A stretch of 44,981 nucleotides of DNA from Fluviibacter sp039805865 (GTDB lineage Bacteria > Pseudomonadota > Gammaproteobacteria > Burkholderiales > Rhodocyclaceae), in contig JBDLTI010000011.1 of the NCBI GenBank assembly GCA_039805865.1, forward strand, positions 1 to 44,981, read 5' to 3'. How positions within the stretch are numbered: the first letter of the stretch is position 1; each line of letters opens with the position of its first letter. A program made the position numbers and the translations under genes. A model generated the notes under the pieces. The model saw nothing but the letters and a program-made list of their open reading frames with translations, was not told where the DNA came from and made no database searches. Shown here one piece after another: positions 1 through 8,681 of this stretch.

Positions 1-2673
1 CTAATGCTTTGAGATATTTTTGAGATGGTACAGGGCATCCAGCGCCTGTCTAGGTGTCAGACTATCCGGGTCAAGCGTTGATAGTTCTGCAATGAGCGCA
101 TGCTCAATGCCGGTGATCTGCGCTACAGTGTTCTCTGCAACTTCCGGCACCGCATCTTCTGTATCAAAAAAGTCGGACTGATTGTTGCTGTCTTGCGTGC
201 TCTGGCTATGGTGCACCGATTGCGCTTCCAGCTCGAGCAGGGTTCGACGCGCATCACGCACCACAGTGGCAGGGATGCCGGCGAGTGATGCGACTTCAAT
301 ACCGTAACTCTGGTTGGCCGGGCCGGGCTGCACGCGGTGCAGGAACACAATCCGATCGTGGTGCTCAACGGCATTCAGATGTACGTTTTCAAGTTGCTTG
401 AACTTTTCGCTCAGGCGGGTGAGCTCGAAGTAATGCGTTGCAAAGAGGGTGAGCGCTTTGTTTTGCCGCAGCACCTGTTTGAGTACGGCAGACGCTAACG
501 CCAGGCCATCGAAGGTAGAGGTGCCACGCCCGATTTCATCCATCAGTACCAGGCTGTTAGCGTCGGCCTGATTAAGAATGGCGGCGGTTTCTGTCATCTC
601 GACCATGAAGGTGGATCGACCCGAGGCCAGATCATCCGAAGCACCGATGCGGGTGAACAGGGCATTGATACGCCCAATGCGGGCAGCGCGAGCCGGCACG
701 TAGCTGCCAATTCGCGCCAGCAGAACGATGAGCGCGGTTTGCCGCATGAAGGTCGATTTACCGCCCATGTTGGGGCCGGTGATTAGTAGACACTGACGAT
801 CCGGGTGCAGACGCGTGTCGTTTTCTACAAAGGGTTTACCGTCTTTACGCAGCGCCTGCTCAACGACCGGATGACGACCTTCGCAGATATCGATTTCGGG
901 AATCGGGCTAAACACCGGGCGCGACCAGCCACGCTCATGCGCAGTCTGGGTGAAGCTACCCACGAGATCAAGTTCGGCAATGTCGTTGGCCAGGGTTTTA
1001 ATTGCGATGACATGCGTTTGCAGCTGTTCGAGTAGCGCTTCGTATAACTGCTTTTCACGGGCGAGAGCCCGATCTTGTGCGGAGAGCGCTTTGTCTTCAA
1101 AGGCTTTAAGTTCGGGAGTGATGTAACGCTCGGCATTCTTTAAGGTCTGCCGACGGCGGTAGTGCTCGGGGACTTTGGACGACTGAGCTTGCGAGACTTC
1201 GATATAGAAGCCGTGCACCCGGTTGTATTCCACCTTGAGGGTGTTGATGCCGGTAGCTTCGCGTTCGCGCGTTTCCAGATCCAGCAGGAAGTCGCCGCAG
1301 TGGGTCTGGATCTGACGTAGCTCATCGAGATCGATGTCATAGCCATCGGCAATGACGCCACCATCACGGATATTAAGTGCCGGCTCACTATGCAGTGCAC
1401 TGGAGAGCAGCTGACTCACTTGCGCGGGTGCACTGGCCTGGATGATTGCAGTGGTGAGTTGTTGTAGTGCCGCCTGATTGAGTGAAGCTGCCTCGATCTG
1501 GCCAAGCAATGCAGAGAGGGCTGGCCATTGCACCAGAGTGTCGCGCAGCGCGGCAAGCTCACGGGGGCGCACCGATTGCAAGGCGATACGACCGGCAATG
1601 CGTTCGATGTCACAGAAGTTGCGCAGTAAGGCGCGCAGTGCCTCGAGCAGATCGGTACGATCGAGCAGGATGTCGATTAACTGGTGGCGGTTTGCCGGTA
1701 CCGCATCGTCGGCCGAAGGGTGATGCAGGGCATGACGGAGTGCGCGTGCACCCATGCTGGTCATGGTCTGATCCAGAATGCTGAACAAGGTGGTTGATTC
1801 GGCATTGGGGCCACCGGCCAGGCGTAGCGATTCGGTGAGTTCCAGGTTGCGACGGGTAATCGCGTCCATGCGTAGATATTGATTGGGGCGCTCGACAAGT
1901 ATCTGGCTGATCCCTAGCAATTCGGGCTTGCGGAGCTGCGTTGCCTGGATGTAATCGAGGAGTGCGCTGGCGGCAGCGAGCGCGGGCTGATCTTCGTTGG
2001 CATCAACGCCATAGGCATTGAGGGCGCTAACGTTGAGTGCAGCACACAAGGTGCGGGTGCCGCTCTCGGCATCAAACAGCCAGTCGGCTCGGCGTAGGGG
2101 TTTGTGATTGGTTTCCTGCCATGGATGAGTCTCTGGCGCGAGGAGTTCTGTGGGCTCAATACGTCCGAGCAGCGTGCTCACCTGATCTGCAGGGATTTCG
2201 CTAAGCGTGATGCGGCCTGCCGCCAGTGAGATCCAGGCGGCACCCCAACGAGCACCGGCGGGAAAAAGCGCCATCAGATGATTTTCCCGGCGCTCATCCA
2301 TGAGGGTGGCATCGCTGACGGTGCCCGGTGTGATGATGCGGCTAATGGCGCGTTCGACCGGCCCTTTGGACGTTGCCGGATCGCCGATCTGTTCACAGAT
2401 GGCAACCGACTCGCCGGCCTTGATCAAACGGGCGATGTACTGGTCGGCGGCGTGAAAGGGTACGCCGGCCATGGGCGTTTGGCCACGCTTGGTGAGGGTG
2501 ATGTCCAGAATGCTTGCTGCCTTTTCGGCATCGCTCTGGAATAGCTCGTAGAAATCGCCGAGGCGATAGAAGAGCAGGGTGTCGGGTACGCTTTCCTTGA
2601 TAGAAAGGTACTGACGCATCATTGGCGTCAAAGTGGGTTCCGGGGTCTCTGCGGTAGCGTTCATTTTGCTCAT
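1..2673 (-). CDS. mutS: DNA mismatch repair protein MutS
   Basis: MutS recognises base mismatches and small loops and recruits MutL using ATP. The 890-residue product, slightly longer than the E. coli protein (853), is complete: its TAG stop is the complement of the first three bases of the window. The mismatch-reading Phe-x-Glu motif is present as F41-Y-E43 in GDFYELF. The ATPase domain has a Walker A GPNMGGKST (Lys about 639) and a Walker B LVLMDEIGRGTST. The last 20 residues resemble the C-terminal tetramer-forming tail. A second in-frame ATG three codons downstream (2664) could be the true start, because neither has a clear ribosome binding site. It lies 28 bp downstream of suhB on the same strand and may be co-transcribed with it. 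Confidence 0.97.
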   Translation of the reverse strand: MSKMNATAETPEPTLTPMMRQYLSIKESVPDTLLFYRLGDFYELFQSDAEKAASILDITLTKRGQTPMAGVPFHAADQYIARLIKAGESVAICEQIGDPATSKGPVERAISRIITPGTVSDATLMDERRENHLMALFPAGARWGAAWISLAAGRITLSEIPADQVSTLLGRIEPTELLAPETHPWQETNHKPLRRADWLFDAESGTRTLCAALNVSALNAYGVDANEDQPALAAASALLDYIQATQLRKPELLGISQILVERPNQYLRMDAITRRNLELTESLRLAGGPNAESTTLFSILDQTMTSMGARALRHALHHPSADDAVPANRHQLIDILLDRTDLLEALRALLRNFCDIERIAGRIALQSVRPRELAALRDTLVQWPALSALLGQIEAASLNQAALQQLTTAIIQASAPAQVSQLLSSALHSEPALNIRDGGVIADGYDIDLDELRQIQTHCGDFLLDLETREREATGINTLKVEYNRVHGFYIEVSQAQSSKVPEHYRRRQTLKNAERYITPELKAFEDKALSAQDRALAREKQLYEALLEQLQTHVIAIKTLANDIAELDLVGSFTQTAHERGWSRPVFSPIPEIDICEGRHPVVEQALRKDGKPFVENDTRLHPDRQCLLITGPNMGGKSTFMRQTALIVLLARIGSYVPARAARIGRINALFTRIGASDDLASGRSTFMVEMTETAAILNQADANSLVLMDEIGRGTSTFDGLALASAVLKQVLRQNKALTLFATHYFELTRLSEKFKQLENVHLNAVEHHDRIVFLHRVQPGPANQSYGIEVASLAGIPATVVRDARRTLLELEAQSVHHSQSTQDSNNQSDFFDTEDAVPEVAENTVAQITGIEHALIAELSTLDPDSLTPRQALDALYHLKNISKH

Positions 2674-2701
2674 GTTGGCAATGACCCCGGTATTACTTAA
2701 C

Positions 2702-3499
2702 TTAGGCGCTGGCCTTTGTCAGATGCTTTTGTACGATTTGTAGCAATGGCGTGTGTACCTTCGGGGTGCCCGCAACGACATCGCCTGTTTTGAGATAGTC
2801 GCCATCGCCATTCAGATCCGTTACAAAGCCACCGGCTTCAAGAATCAGCAGGGCACCTGCAGCCATATCCCATGGGGCCAGGCCGAATTCCCAGAAACCA
2901 TCGAGGCGGCCCGCTGCCACATAGGCCAGATCCAGAGAGGCAGCACCCGGACGACGCATGCCGGCCGTTTTTTCAGTGAGCTCCCGGAAAGCACCCATGT
3001 AGTTATCGACGCGGTCAAAAATGCGATAAGGGAAGCCGGTACCGATAAGTGAGTCGGCCAGGCGATCGCTGCGGCTCACGCGGATACGGCGGTCATTGAG
3101 GAACGCGCCACTGCCTTTGCTGGCGGTGAAGAGTTCATTGCGCATCGGGTCGTAAATCACGCCGTGCGCCAATTGACCATTCTGGGTGAGGGCGATCGAT
3201 ACCGCATATTGCGGGAAGCCATGAATAAAGTTGGTTGTGCCGTCGAGCGGGTCGATGATCCACTGGAACTCGGCATCGGCATTAGTGCTGCCCGATTCTT
3301 CCGCTAGAATGCCGTGGTTCGGATAGGCATCAATCAGAATTTCCTTGATGGCATCTTCTGCAGCACGATCAACCTGGGTGACGTAGTCACTCTGGCCTTT
3401 GCGTGCAACCTGAAGGTTCTCGATTTCGAGGGCAGCGCGGTTGATAATTTGACCGGCACGACGTGCGGCCTTAACGGCAACATTAAGAAAGGGATGCAT
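2702..3499 (-). CDS. suhB: Inositol-1-monophosphatase family protein SuhB
   Basis: This is a magnesium-dependent phosphatase of the inositol monophosphatase superfamily. SuhB in other proteobacteria also joins ribosomal RNA antitermination complexes. The metal-binding signature is intact: AEESG, then WIIDPLDGTTNFIHGFP, then PWDMAAGALL near the C-terminus. The open frame runs 31 codons further upstream, but the family N-terminus (MHPFLNVAVKAARRAGQ) begins at the ATG at 3499, and the extension has no family character and would cross the divergent promoter region. From this start the product is 265 residues, normal for the family. It is divergent from trmJ, with 116 bp between the two start codons. 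Confidence 0.95.
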   Translation of the reverse strand: MHPFLNVAVKAARRAGQIINRAALEIENLQVARKGQSDYVTQVDRAAEDAIKEILIDAYPNHGILAEESGSTNADAEFQWIIDPLDGTTNFIHGFPQYAVSIALTQNGQLAHGVIYDPMRNELFTASKGSGAFLNDRRIRVSRSDRLADSLIGTGFPYRIFDRVDNYMGAFRELTEKTAGMRRPGAASLDLAYVAAGRLDGFWEFGLAPWDMAAGALLILEAGGFVTDLNGDGDYLKTGDVVAGTPKVHTPLLQIVQKHLTKASA

Positions 3500-3615
3500 A
3501 TCAGGGACACAGAGCAAGTGGCAAACGAGGTTCGTTCGCGCGATTGGCGCTATTGTACCTGTTGGCAGCCCGCTGGTCGACCAATGACGCACCTTTTACC
3601 TGCAATGAAAAGCAC

Positions 3616-4422
3616 ATGACTGACGATTCAACTCAACCGGATTTACCGACGATTCCCTTTCTGGATTGCCAGCGTATTGTGCTTTGCCGGCCATCGCACC
3701 CCGGGAATATCGGGGCTGCGGCACGCGCTATGAAAACCATGGGGCTGGGTTACAACCCCGGCGAATCGCAGCTGGTTCTGGTTAACCCCTTGTGTGCGGT
3801 AGATGAGGTAGCAATTCGCCGGGCCTCGGGTGCCGCTGATCTGGTGACCGCATGTCGTGTTGTGAATAGTTTGGCCGAAGCGCTGGCAGGATGTACGGGT
3901 GCCTTCGGGATGACAGTACGCGCCCGCGAACTGGGGCCTGAGCCTTTGCAGCCCAAGGCTGCCGTTGCTGTTGCACATGCACACTGGCAACAGGGCGGCA
4001 CAAAGGGTGCGATCTCGGCGTTTGTTTTTGGCAATGAAACGAATGGCCTGACCAACGAAGAACTGCAGCATTGCCGGGCAGAGGTGAGCATTGCGACCAA
4101 CCCTGACTATGGTTCACTCAACCTGGGGGCAGCTGTTCAGATCATGACCTATTTGTTGAAAGAGGTTTCCGGCAATACCGCTTCGGTCGATACGGGTGCC
4201 ACACGATACGCCTCGCCACTGGCAACGGTGGATGCCGTTGAGGGCTTTTATCGCCATCTTGAATTGGCGATGATTGAAGCAGGATTTCATGATCCGCAGA
4301 AGCCGCGACGCCTGATGCCCAAGATCCGGCGTATCTTCGAGCGGACTCGACTGGAGGCCGATGAAGTGAATATTCTGCGGGGCATCATTTCCGCCATGAA
4401 AGCGCCACATAAGGTTGATTAA
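3616..4422 (+). CDS. trmJ: tRNA (cytidine/uridine-2'-O-)-methyltransferase TrmJ
   Basis: TrmJ is a SPOUT-class enzyme that methylates the 2'-OH of residue 32 in tRNA anticodon loops using S-adenosylmethionine. SPOUT landmarks are visible in order: RIVLCRPSHPGNIGAAARAM near residue 20, FGNETNGLTNEE in the middle, and SLNLGAAVQIMTYLL in the trefoil-knot region, followed by a helical C-terminal domain. The frame is open from 3544, but the preceding 24 codons lack family character. The ATG at 3616 gives a 268-residue protein of normal length. It lies just before cysE and the isc operon, a familiar neighbourhood for this gene in proteobacteria. Confidence 0.93.
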   Translation: MTDDSTQPDLPTIPFLDCQRIVLCRPSHPGNIGAAARAMKTMGLGYNPGESQLVLVNPLCAVDEVAIRRASGAADLVTACRVVNSLAEALAGCTGAFGMTVRARELGPEPLQPKAAVAVAHAHWQQGGTKGAISAFVFGNETNGLTNEELQHCRAEVSIATNPDYGSLNLGAAVQIMTYLLKEVSGNTASVDTGATRYASPLATVDAVEGFYRHLELAMIEAGFHDPQKPRRLMPKIRRIFERTRLEADEVNILRGIISAMKAPHKVD

Positions 4423-4443
4423 AAAAGTCGGAATTAGTACAAT
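4415..4443 (+). promoter_or_regulatory. Predicted sigma-70 promoter of cysE
   Basis: TTGATT (4415-4420) and TACAAT (4438-4443) are separated by 17 bp. The -35 box overlaps the last codons of trmJ, and transcription would start about 4450, leaving a leader of about 58 nt before the cysE ATG. This is by pattern only, but spacing and hexamers are close to consensus. It suggests that cysE can be transcribed independently of trmJ. Confidence 0.6.
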
Positions 4444-4507
4444 GCGAAGCGTCGGAGGCTTGATTTAAAGCCTTTTAAAACTAAAAGCATCAGACGCCTA
4501 GATAACC

Positions 4508-5260
4508 ATGTTCAAGTCCATTCGGGAAGATATCCGCTCCATCTTCGAACGCGACCCTGCGGCGCGATCGACGCTGGAGATTGTGACGTGCTATCCCGGT
4601 GTGCATGCCATGATGTTTCATCGTTTAGCGCACCGTTTATGGCAGTGGCATTTCTACTGGTTGGCGCGTTTTATTTCCCATATGTCACGCTTTCTCACGG
4701 GGATTGAAATTCACCCGGGGGCAACCATCGGCCGCCGTTTCTTTATTGATCACGGTATGGGCGTAGTGATTGGCGAGACAGCCATTATTGAAGATGATGT
4801 GACGCTATATCACGGCGTAACGCTCGGCGGCACCAGCTGGAACAAAGGCCGCCGTCATCCGACCTTGAAGTCGGGCGTAGTGATTGGTGCGGGTGCAAAG
4901 GTTCTGGGTCCGATCACGGTGGGCGCGGGTGCCCGTGTGGGGAGTGATGCGGTGGTGGTGAAGGACGTGCCAGAAGGCGCTACGGCTGTTGGTAACCCGG
5001 CAAGGATTATCGAGAACGAAAAATCCCGGGATGCGTCGCCTCAGGCGGCCAAGCTGGGTTTTACAGCCTATGCCATTAACCGGGATGCGAGCGACCCGTA
5101 CGCCAAGGCGTTGCATGCATTGCTGGAGCATGCGGCTGAAACGGATCAGCGTCTGGAACAGTTGCTCAAGAAGCTAGAAGCATCAGGTATGCAGGTGGAA
5201 GAGGCGAATTCGGTCGCAGATAAGTTTGATCCGCAATACCTGAGCAAAATAGTTGACTAA
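4508..5260 (+). CDS. cysE: Serine O-acetyltransferase CysE
   Basis: CysE transfers acetyl from acetyl-CoA to L-serine to make O-acetylserine, the carbon skeleton for cysteine synthesis in the cytoplasm. The 250-residue product starts with the helical N-terminal domain (RDPAARSTLEIVTCYPGVHA, then FHRLAHRLW). It continues with left-handed beta-helix hexapeptide repeats containing the catalytic GVTLGGTSWNKGRRHPTL segment and VGNPARII. The length and YPGVHA pattern fit the shorter EpsC/NifP-like subgroup rather than the 273-residue enteric enzyme. The C-terminal tail of about 70 residues is helical. No strong Shine-Dalgarno sequence precedes the ATG. Its position directly before the isc operon is sensible, because the cysteine made is the sulfur source for IscS. 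Confidence 0.95.
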   Translation: MFKSIREDIRSIFERDPAARSTLEIVTCYPGVHAMMFHRLAHRLWQWHFYWLARFISHMSRFLTGIEIHPGATIGRRFFIDHGMGVVIGETAIIEDDVTLYHGVTLGGTSWNKGRRHPTLKSGVVIGAGAKVLGPITVGAGARVGSDAVVVKDVPEGATAVGNPARIIENEKSRDASPQAAKLGFTAYAINRDASDPYAKALHALLEHAAETDQRLEQLLKKLEASGMQVEEANSVADKFDPQYLSKIVD

Positions 5261-5282
5261 TGATTGTTCTACGCAGTATAGT
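5253..5282 (+). promoter_or_regulatory. Predicted promoter of the isc operon
   Basis: TTGACT (5253-5258) and TATAGT (5277-5282) are 18 bp apart. The -35 box coincides with the last codons and stop of cysE. Transcription would start near 5289, giving a leader of about 70 nt before iscR. The -10 element lies inside the IscR operator at 5278-5302, as expected for an autorepressed promoter. Confidence 0.7.
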
Positions 5283-5302
5283 TGACTCAAATAGTTGGAT
5301 AT
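5278..5302 (+). promoter_or_regulatory. IscR type-1 operator
   Basis: The 25 bp begin ATAGTTGACT and end TAGTTGGATAT around an AAA centre. By eye they match the enterobacterial [2Fe-2S]-IscR type-1 consensus (ATASYYGACT, central A/T, YAGTCRRSTAT) except at about three positions. The site overlaps the -10 box of the predicted isc promoter, so cluster-loaded IscR should block transcription. The left half-site ATAGTTGACT is repeated at 5249-5258 over the -35 box. This predicts negative autoregulation: transcription of the operon rises when iron-sulfur clusters are scarce. Confidence 0.75.
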
Positions 5303-5358
5303 AGCGCAACAGCGCACCCATTTAGTTACAACCAGCCCCAATCCCAACGGGAGGCATT

Positions 5359-5832
5359 ATGAGATTAACGACCAAAGGCCGTTTTGCAGTGACAGCCATG
5401 ATTGACCTGGCGCTCTTTGTCGGTGACCGTCCGGTTACGTTGGCCTCGATTAGCGAACGGCAGAATATTTCCCTGTCTTATCTGGAGCAGTTGTTTGCCA
5501 AGCTGCGCCGCCACAAGATTGTTGAAAGTGTGCGTGGTCCTGGCGGTGGTTATTGCCTGGGTCGTGATGCGCTTGAGATTACAGTGGCTGATGTGATTCT
5601 GGCCGTCGACGAACCATTAGATGCCACCCAGTGCGGTGGTCTCGAGAACTGCAAATCCGATCATCGTTGCATGACGCATGACCTGTGGTCGACGCTGAAC
5701 CGCAAGATGCTGGATTACCTGGCATCAGTGACTTTGTCCGATCTGGTGGAGAAGCAGCGCAAGAAAGTTGCGGCGCAAGCAGCCAAGTCGGATTCGAAGA
5801 CCGTTTCGTTCAATGTTGCCCAGGCCGCCTGA
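5359..5832 (+). CDS. iscR: Fe-S cluster assembly transcriptional regulator IscR
   Basis: IscR is an Rrf2-family regulator that binds a [2Fe-2S] cluster and, when loaded, represses the isc operon. The 157-residue protein has the N-terminal winged helix (MRLTTKGRFAVTAMIDLA, then SLSYLEQLFAKLRRHKIVESVRGPGGGY). Cluster ligands fall at exactly the E. coli positions: C92, C98, C104 and H107. The start is fixed by a strong GGGAGG ribosome binding site just upstream. The C-terminal tail (about residues 135-157) is Lys/Ala rich and looks disordered. It is the first gene of the isc operon, 8 bp before the nifS-like gene. Confidence 0.97.
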   Translation: MRLTTKGRFAVTAMIDLALFVGDRPVTLASISERQNISLSYLEQLFAKLRRHKIVESVRGPGGGYCLGRDALEITVADVILAVDEPLDATQCGGLENCKSDHRCMTHDLWSTLNRKMLDYLASVTLSDLVEKQRKKVAAQAAKSDSKTVSFNVAQAA

Positions 5833-5840
5833 GTTAGACC

Positions 5841-7025
5841 ATGTCGACGCTTTACTTCGACCATAACGCGACCACACCGCTGGATCCGTTTGTGCTTGAA
5901 GCCATGTTGCCTTACATGGGGGCGAACTTCGCCAATGCGTCGGCAACCTACACGGCGGGTCGTGAGGCACGCCGCGCTGTTGATCTGGCGCGTGAACAGG
6001 TGGCAGCCGCCATTAATGCTGATCCCTCAGAAGTGATTTTTACTGCAAGCGGTAGTGAAGCCAATAATCTGTTGGTGCGTGGCTATGCCGATGCCTGGCA
6101 TGCCGAAGCGGGTAAGCCAGCCGGTGTTGCCTATACGTCGATTGAACACCCTTGTGTGGCTCAACCTGTGCGCGCTTTAGGCCGTGCCGGTTGGGCTGTG
6201 AAAGAACTAGCCGTGAATAAATCGGGTGTCGTTGAAATGGACGGCATATCGGGACTGCCTGCGCAAACGCGTTTGTTGTCTGTGATGTCTGCGAATAATG
6301 AAACCGGTGTGCTGCAACCTGTAGCCAAACTCGCTGGGCAATTCAAAGCAGATCGTGACCCTTCGTGCTGTTTTCATACCGATGCAGTGCAGGCTTTTGG
6401 TAAACACCCTTTGAGCTTCCGTGATCTGAATTCCGCGGGTGTCGATGCGTTGACCCTCTCTGCGCACAAGATTGGCGGTCCTAAAGGTGCCGCTGCGCTG
6501 GTGCGCGATCGTCAGTTGCCGCTGATGCCGCTGGTGTATGGCGGTGGTCAGGAGCAGGGATTGCGTTCCGGTACGGAGAACGTTGCTGCCATCGTTGGTT
6601 TCGGTGTTGCCTGTGCGCGTGCCGTGACGCATCTTGAAGCGCGCATCGCCCAGGCCAGAATTTTGCAACAACATCTGGAAGCCTGGCTTAAAATCCGTGG
6701 CGCTGTGGTTTTCTCGGACACGGCTGCGCGTTTGCCCAATACAACGTTTGCGGCGTTTCCCGGTATCGATGGCGAAACCCTGGTGTCGCTTCTGGATCGT
6801 CAAGGCATTGCGATTTCGAGTGGCGCCGCCTGTGGGTCAGGCAAAAGCGGCGTGTCTGCAGTGCTGCTGGCGATGGGTATAGATCCGCTGCTGGCAAAGG
6901 GTGCGATTCGTATGAGCCTGGGCATGATGCCTTCCGGTGCAAACACAATTGAAGAAGTTGATCGTTTACTCGGTCAGCTGGATAAAGTTTTGAGTCAGCT
7001 GCAGCGCTTTGCTGCTGTTGCCTGA
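5841..7025 (+). CDS. NifS/IscS-like cysteine desulfurase (first paralogue)
   Basis: This is a PLP-dependent class V aminotransferase-fold enzyme predicted to strip sulfur from L-cysteine, leaving alanine and an enzyme persulfide. The PLP lysine is K210 in SAHKIGGPKG and the probable persulfide cysteine is C331 in SSGAACGSGKSG. Also visible are DHNATTPLDP at the N-terminus, SGSEANN and the YGGGQEQGLRSGTEN loop. It is 394 residues long and clearly diverged from the IscS encoded directly downstream, whose active-site loop is SGSACTSASLEPS. A NifS-type gene at this place, between iscR and iscS, is known from betaproteobacterial isc operons. Its separate role is not settled; it could serve another acceptor or act under other conditions. 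Confidence 0.88.
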   Translation: MSTLYFDHNATTPLDPFVLEAMLPYMGANFANASATYTAGREARRAVDLAREQVAAAINADPSEVIFTASGSEANNLLVRGYADAWHAEAGKPAGVAYTSIEHPCVAQPVRALGRAGWAVKELAVNKSGVVEMDGISGLPAQTRLLSVMSANNETGVLQPVAKLAGQFKADRDPSCCFHTDAVQAFGKHPLSFRDLNSAGVDALTLSAHKIGGPKGAAALVRDRQLPLMPLVYGGGQEQGLRSGTENVAAIVGFGVACARAVTHLEARIAQARILQQHLEAWLKIRGAVVFSDTAARLPNTTFAAFPGIDGETLVSLLDRQGIAISSGAACGSGKSGVSAVLLAMGIDPLLAKGAIRMSLGMMPSGANTIEEVDRLLGQLDKVLSQLQRFAAVA

Positions 7026-7045
7026 CGTTTTCTCTGGAGCAAATG

Positions 7046-8254
7046 ATGAAGTTCCCTATCTATTTGGATTATTCGGCAACCACCCCAATCGATCCACGCG
7101 TGGTCGAGGCCATGATGCCGTACCTGACCGAGAAGTTCGGCAATCCGGCATCGCGTTCTCACCAATATGGTTGGGATGCTGAAACGGCTGTTGAAAATGC
7201 CCGTAACGAAGTGGCTGCACTGGTGAATGCGGACCCTAAGGAGATTGTCTGGACTTCGGGTGCTACCGAAGCCAACAATCTGGCGATCAAGGGTGCGGCG
7301 AACTTTTATCAGGGCAAGGGTAAGCACCTCATTACGCTGAAAACAGAACACAAGGCGGTTCTGGACACGATGCGTGAGCTGGAGCGCCAGGGATTCGAAG
7401 CGACTTATCTTGATGTGCTGCCGAATGGTCTGGTCGATATGGCTGCACTGGAAGCTGCGCTGCGCCCAGATACTATTCTGGTGTCGATCATGGCCGTGAA
7501 CAATGAAATCGGTGTGGTCCAGCCGATTGCCGAGATTGGTGAGCTGCTGCGTAGCAAGGGCATTCTGTTCCATGTGGATGCGGCTCAGGCTACTGGCAAG
7601 ATTGATATCGATCTGTCGAAGCTCAAGGTTGATCTGATGAGCTTTTCGGCGCACAAGACCTATGGCCCTAAGGGCATTGGTGCGTTGTATGTGCGCCGTA
7701 AGCCACGGGTGCGTCTTGAAGCGCAGATGCATGGTGGTGGCCACGAACGTGGTATGCGCTCGGGCACGCTGGCAACGTTCATGATTGTGGGTATGGGTGA
7801 AGCATTTCGCCTGGCGCGTCTGGAAATGCATGAAGAAAACAAGCGCATCACTGCGCTGCGCGATCGTTTGCTTAAGGGCTTCTCTGACATGCCCGAGATC
7901 TATGTGAATGGCGATTTGACCCATCGTGTGCCGCATAACCTGAACGTGAGCTTTGCTTATGTCGAAGGCGAGTCGCTGATTATGGCGGTGCGTGACATTG
8001 CTGTTTCCTCTGGCTCGGCCTGTACGTCGGCGTCGCTCGAACCCTCGTATGTGTTGCGCGCACTGGGTCTGACGGACGAGCTGGCACATTCATCGATCCG
8101 TTTTTCGATTGGCCGCTTTACCACGGAAGAAGAGATCGACTACACGGTCGATCTGCTGCATAAACAAATCGGACGCCTACGTGAAATGTCTCCCCTGTGG
8201 GAGATGGTTCAGGAAGGTATCGACCTCAATACGGTTCAATGGGCTGCCCACTAA
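7046..8254 (+). CDS. iscS: Cysteine desulfurase IscS
   Basis: IscS is the main sulfur donor for cluster assembly on IscU and for tRNA thiolation. The 402-residue protein matches the enteric enzyme closely. It begins MKFPIYLDYSATTPIDP, has the PLP lysine at K204 (SAHKTYGPKG) and the mobile-loop persulfide cysteine at C326 (SSGSACTSASLEPSYVLRALG). The C-terminus (PLWEMVQEGIDL, VQW) is the part that contacts IscU in the family. The frame also has an ATG at 7043, but the GGAG at 7036-7039 is better spaced for the ATG at 7046, and this gives the standard IscS N-terminus. It is 30 bp upstream of iscU. Confidence 0.97.
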   Translation: MKFPIYLDYSATTPIDPRVVEAMMPYLTEKFGNPASRSHQYGWDAETAVENARNEVAALVNADPKEIVWTSGATEANNLAIKGAANFYQGKGKHLITLKTEHKAVLDTMRELERQGFEATYLDVLPNGLVDMAALEAALRPDTILVSIMAVNNEIGVVQPIAEIGELLRSKGILFHVDAAQATGKIDIDLSKLKVDLMSFSAHKTYGPKGIGALYVRRKPRVRLEAQMHGGGHERGMRSGTLATFMIVGMGEAFRLARLEMHEENKRITALRDRLLKGFSDMPEIYVNGDLTHRVPHNLNVSFAYVEGESLIMAVRDIAVSSGSACTSASLEPSYVLRALGLTDELAHSSIRFSIGRFTTEEEIDYTVDLLHKQIGRLREMSPLWEMVQEGIDLNTVQWAAH

Positions 8255-8284
8255 AGCAGCTGATCTTATTCAAAGGAGTCTCTC

Positions 8285-8668
8285 ATGGCATATAGCGTTA
8301 AGGTCATTGACCACTACGAAAATCCCCGCAACGTTGGTTCGTTCGATAAGGAAGAAGCTGGCGTAGGCACTGGTATGGTGGGCGCACCGGCCTGTGGCGA
8401 TGTAATGAAGCTGCAGATCAAAGTCAACAAGGAAGGCGTGATTGAAGACGCCAAGTTCAAGACCTATGGTTGTGGCTCTGCGATTGCTTCCAGCTCTCTG
8501 GTGACCGAATGGGTGAAGGGCAAGAATCTGGATGAAGCCCTGGAGATCAAGAACACGGCGATTGCTGAAGAGCTGGCGCTGCCACCGGTAAAAATCCACT
8601 GTTCGATTCTGGCCGAAGACGCCATCAAGGCAGCGGTTGCCGATTACAAGAAGAAACAGGAATCCTGA
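8285..8668 (+). CDS. iscU: Fe-S cluster assembly scaffold IscU
   Basis: IscU is the scaffold on which [2Fe-2S] clusters are built from IscS-derived sulfur and iron. The 127-residue product has the three cluster cysteines C37, C63 and C106, the assisting D39 and H105, and the LPPVK motif (99-103) recognised by the HscA chaperone. A good AGGAG ribosome binding site lies a few bases before the ATG. It sits in the usual iscS-iscU-iscA order, 13 bp before iscA. Confidence 0.98.
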   Translation: MAYSVKVIDHYENPRNVGSFDKEEAGVGTGMVGAPACGDVMKLQIKVNKEGVIEDAKFKTYGCGSAIASSSLVTEWVKGKNLDEALEIKNTAIAEELALPPVKIHCSILAEDAIKAAVADYKKKQES

Positions 8669-8681
8669 AAAGGAGATTGCG

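Noticed and set aside
6995..8089. A 364-codon open frame antisense to iscS
   Set aside because: It lies entirely opposite a highly conserved gene, its product is rich in His, Gln, Arg and Thr as expected from antisense codons, and no family motif or ribosome binding site supports it.
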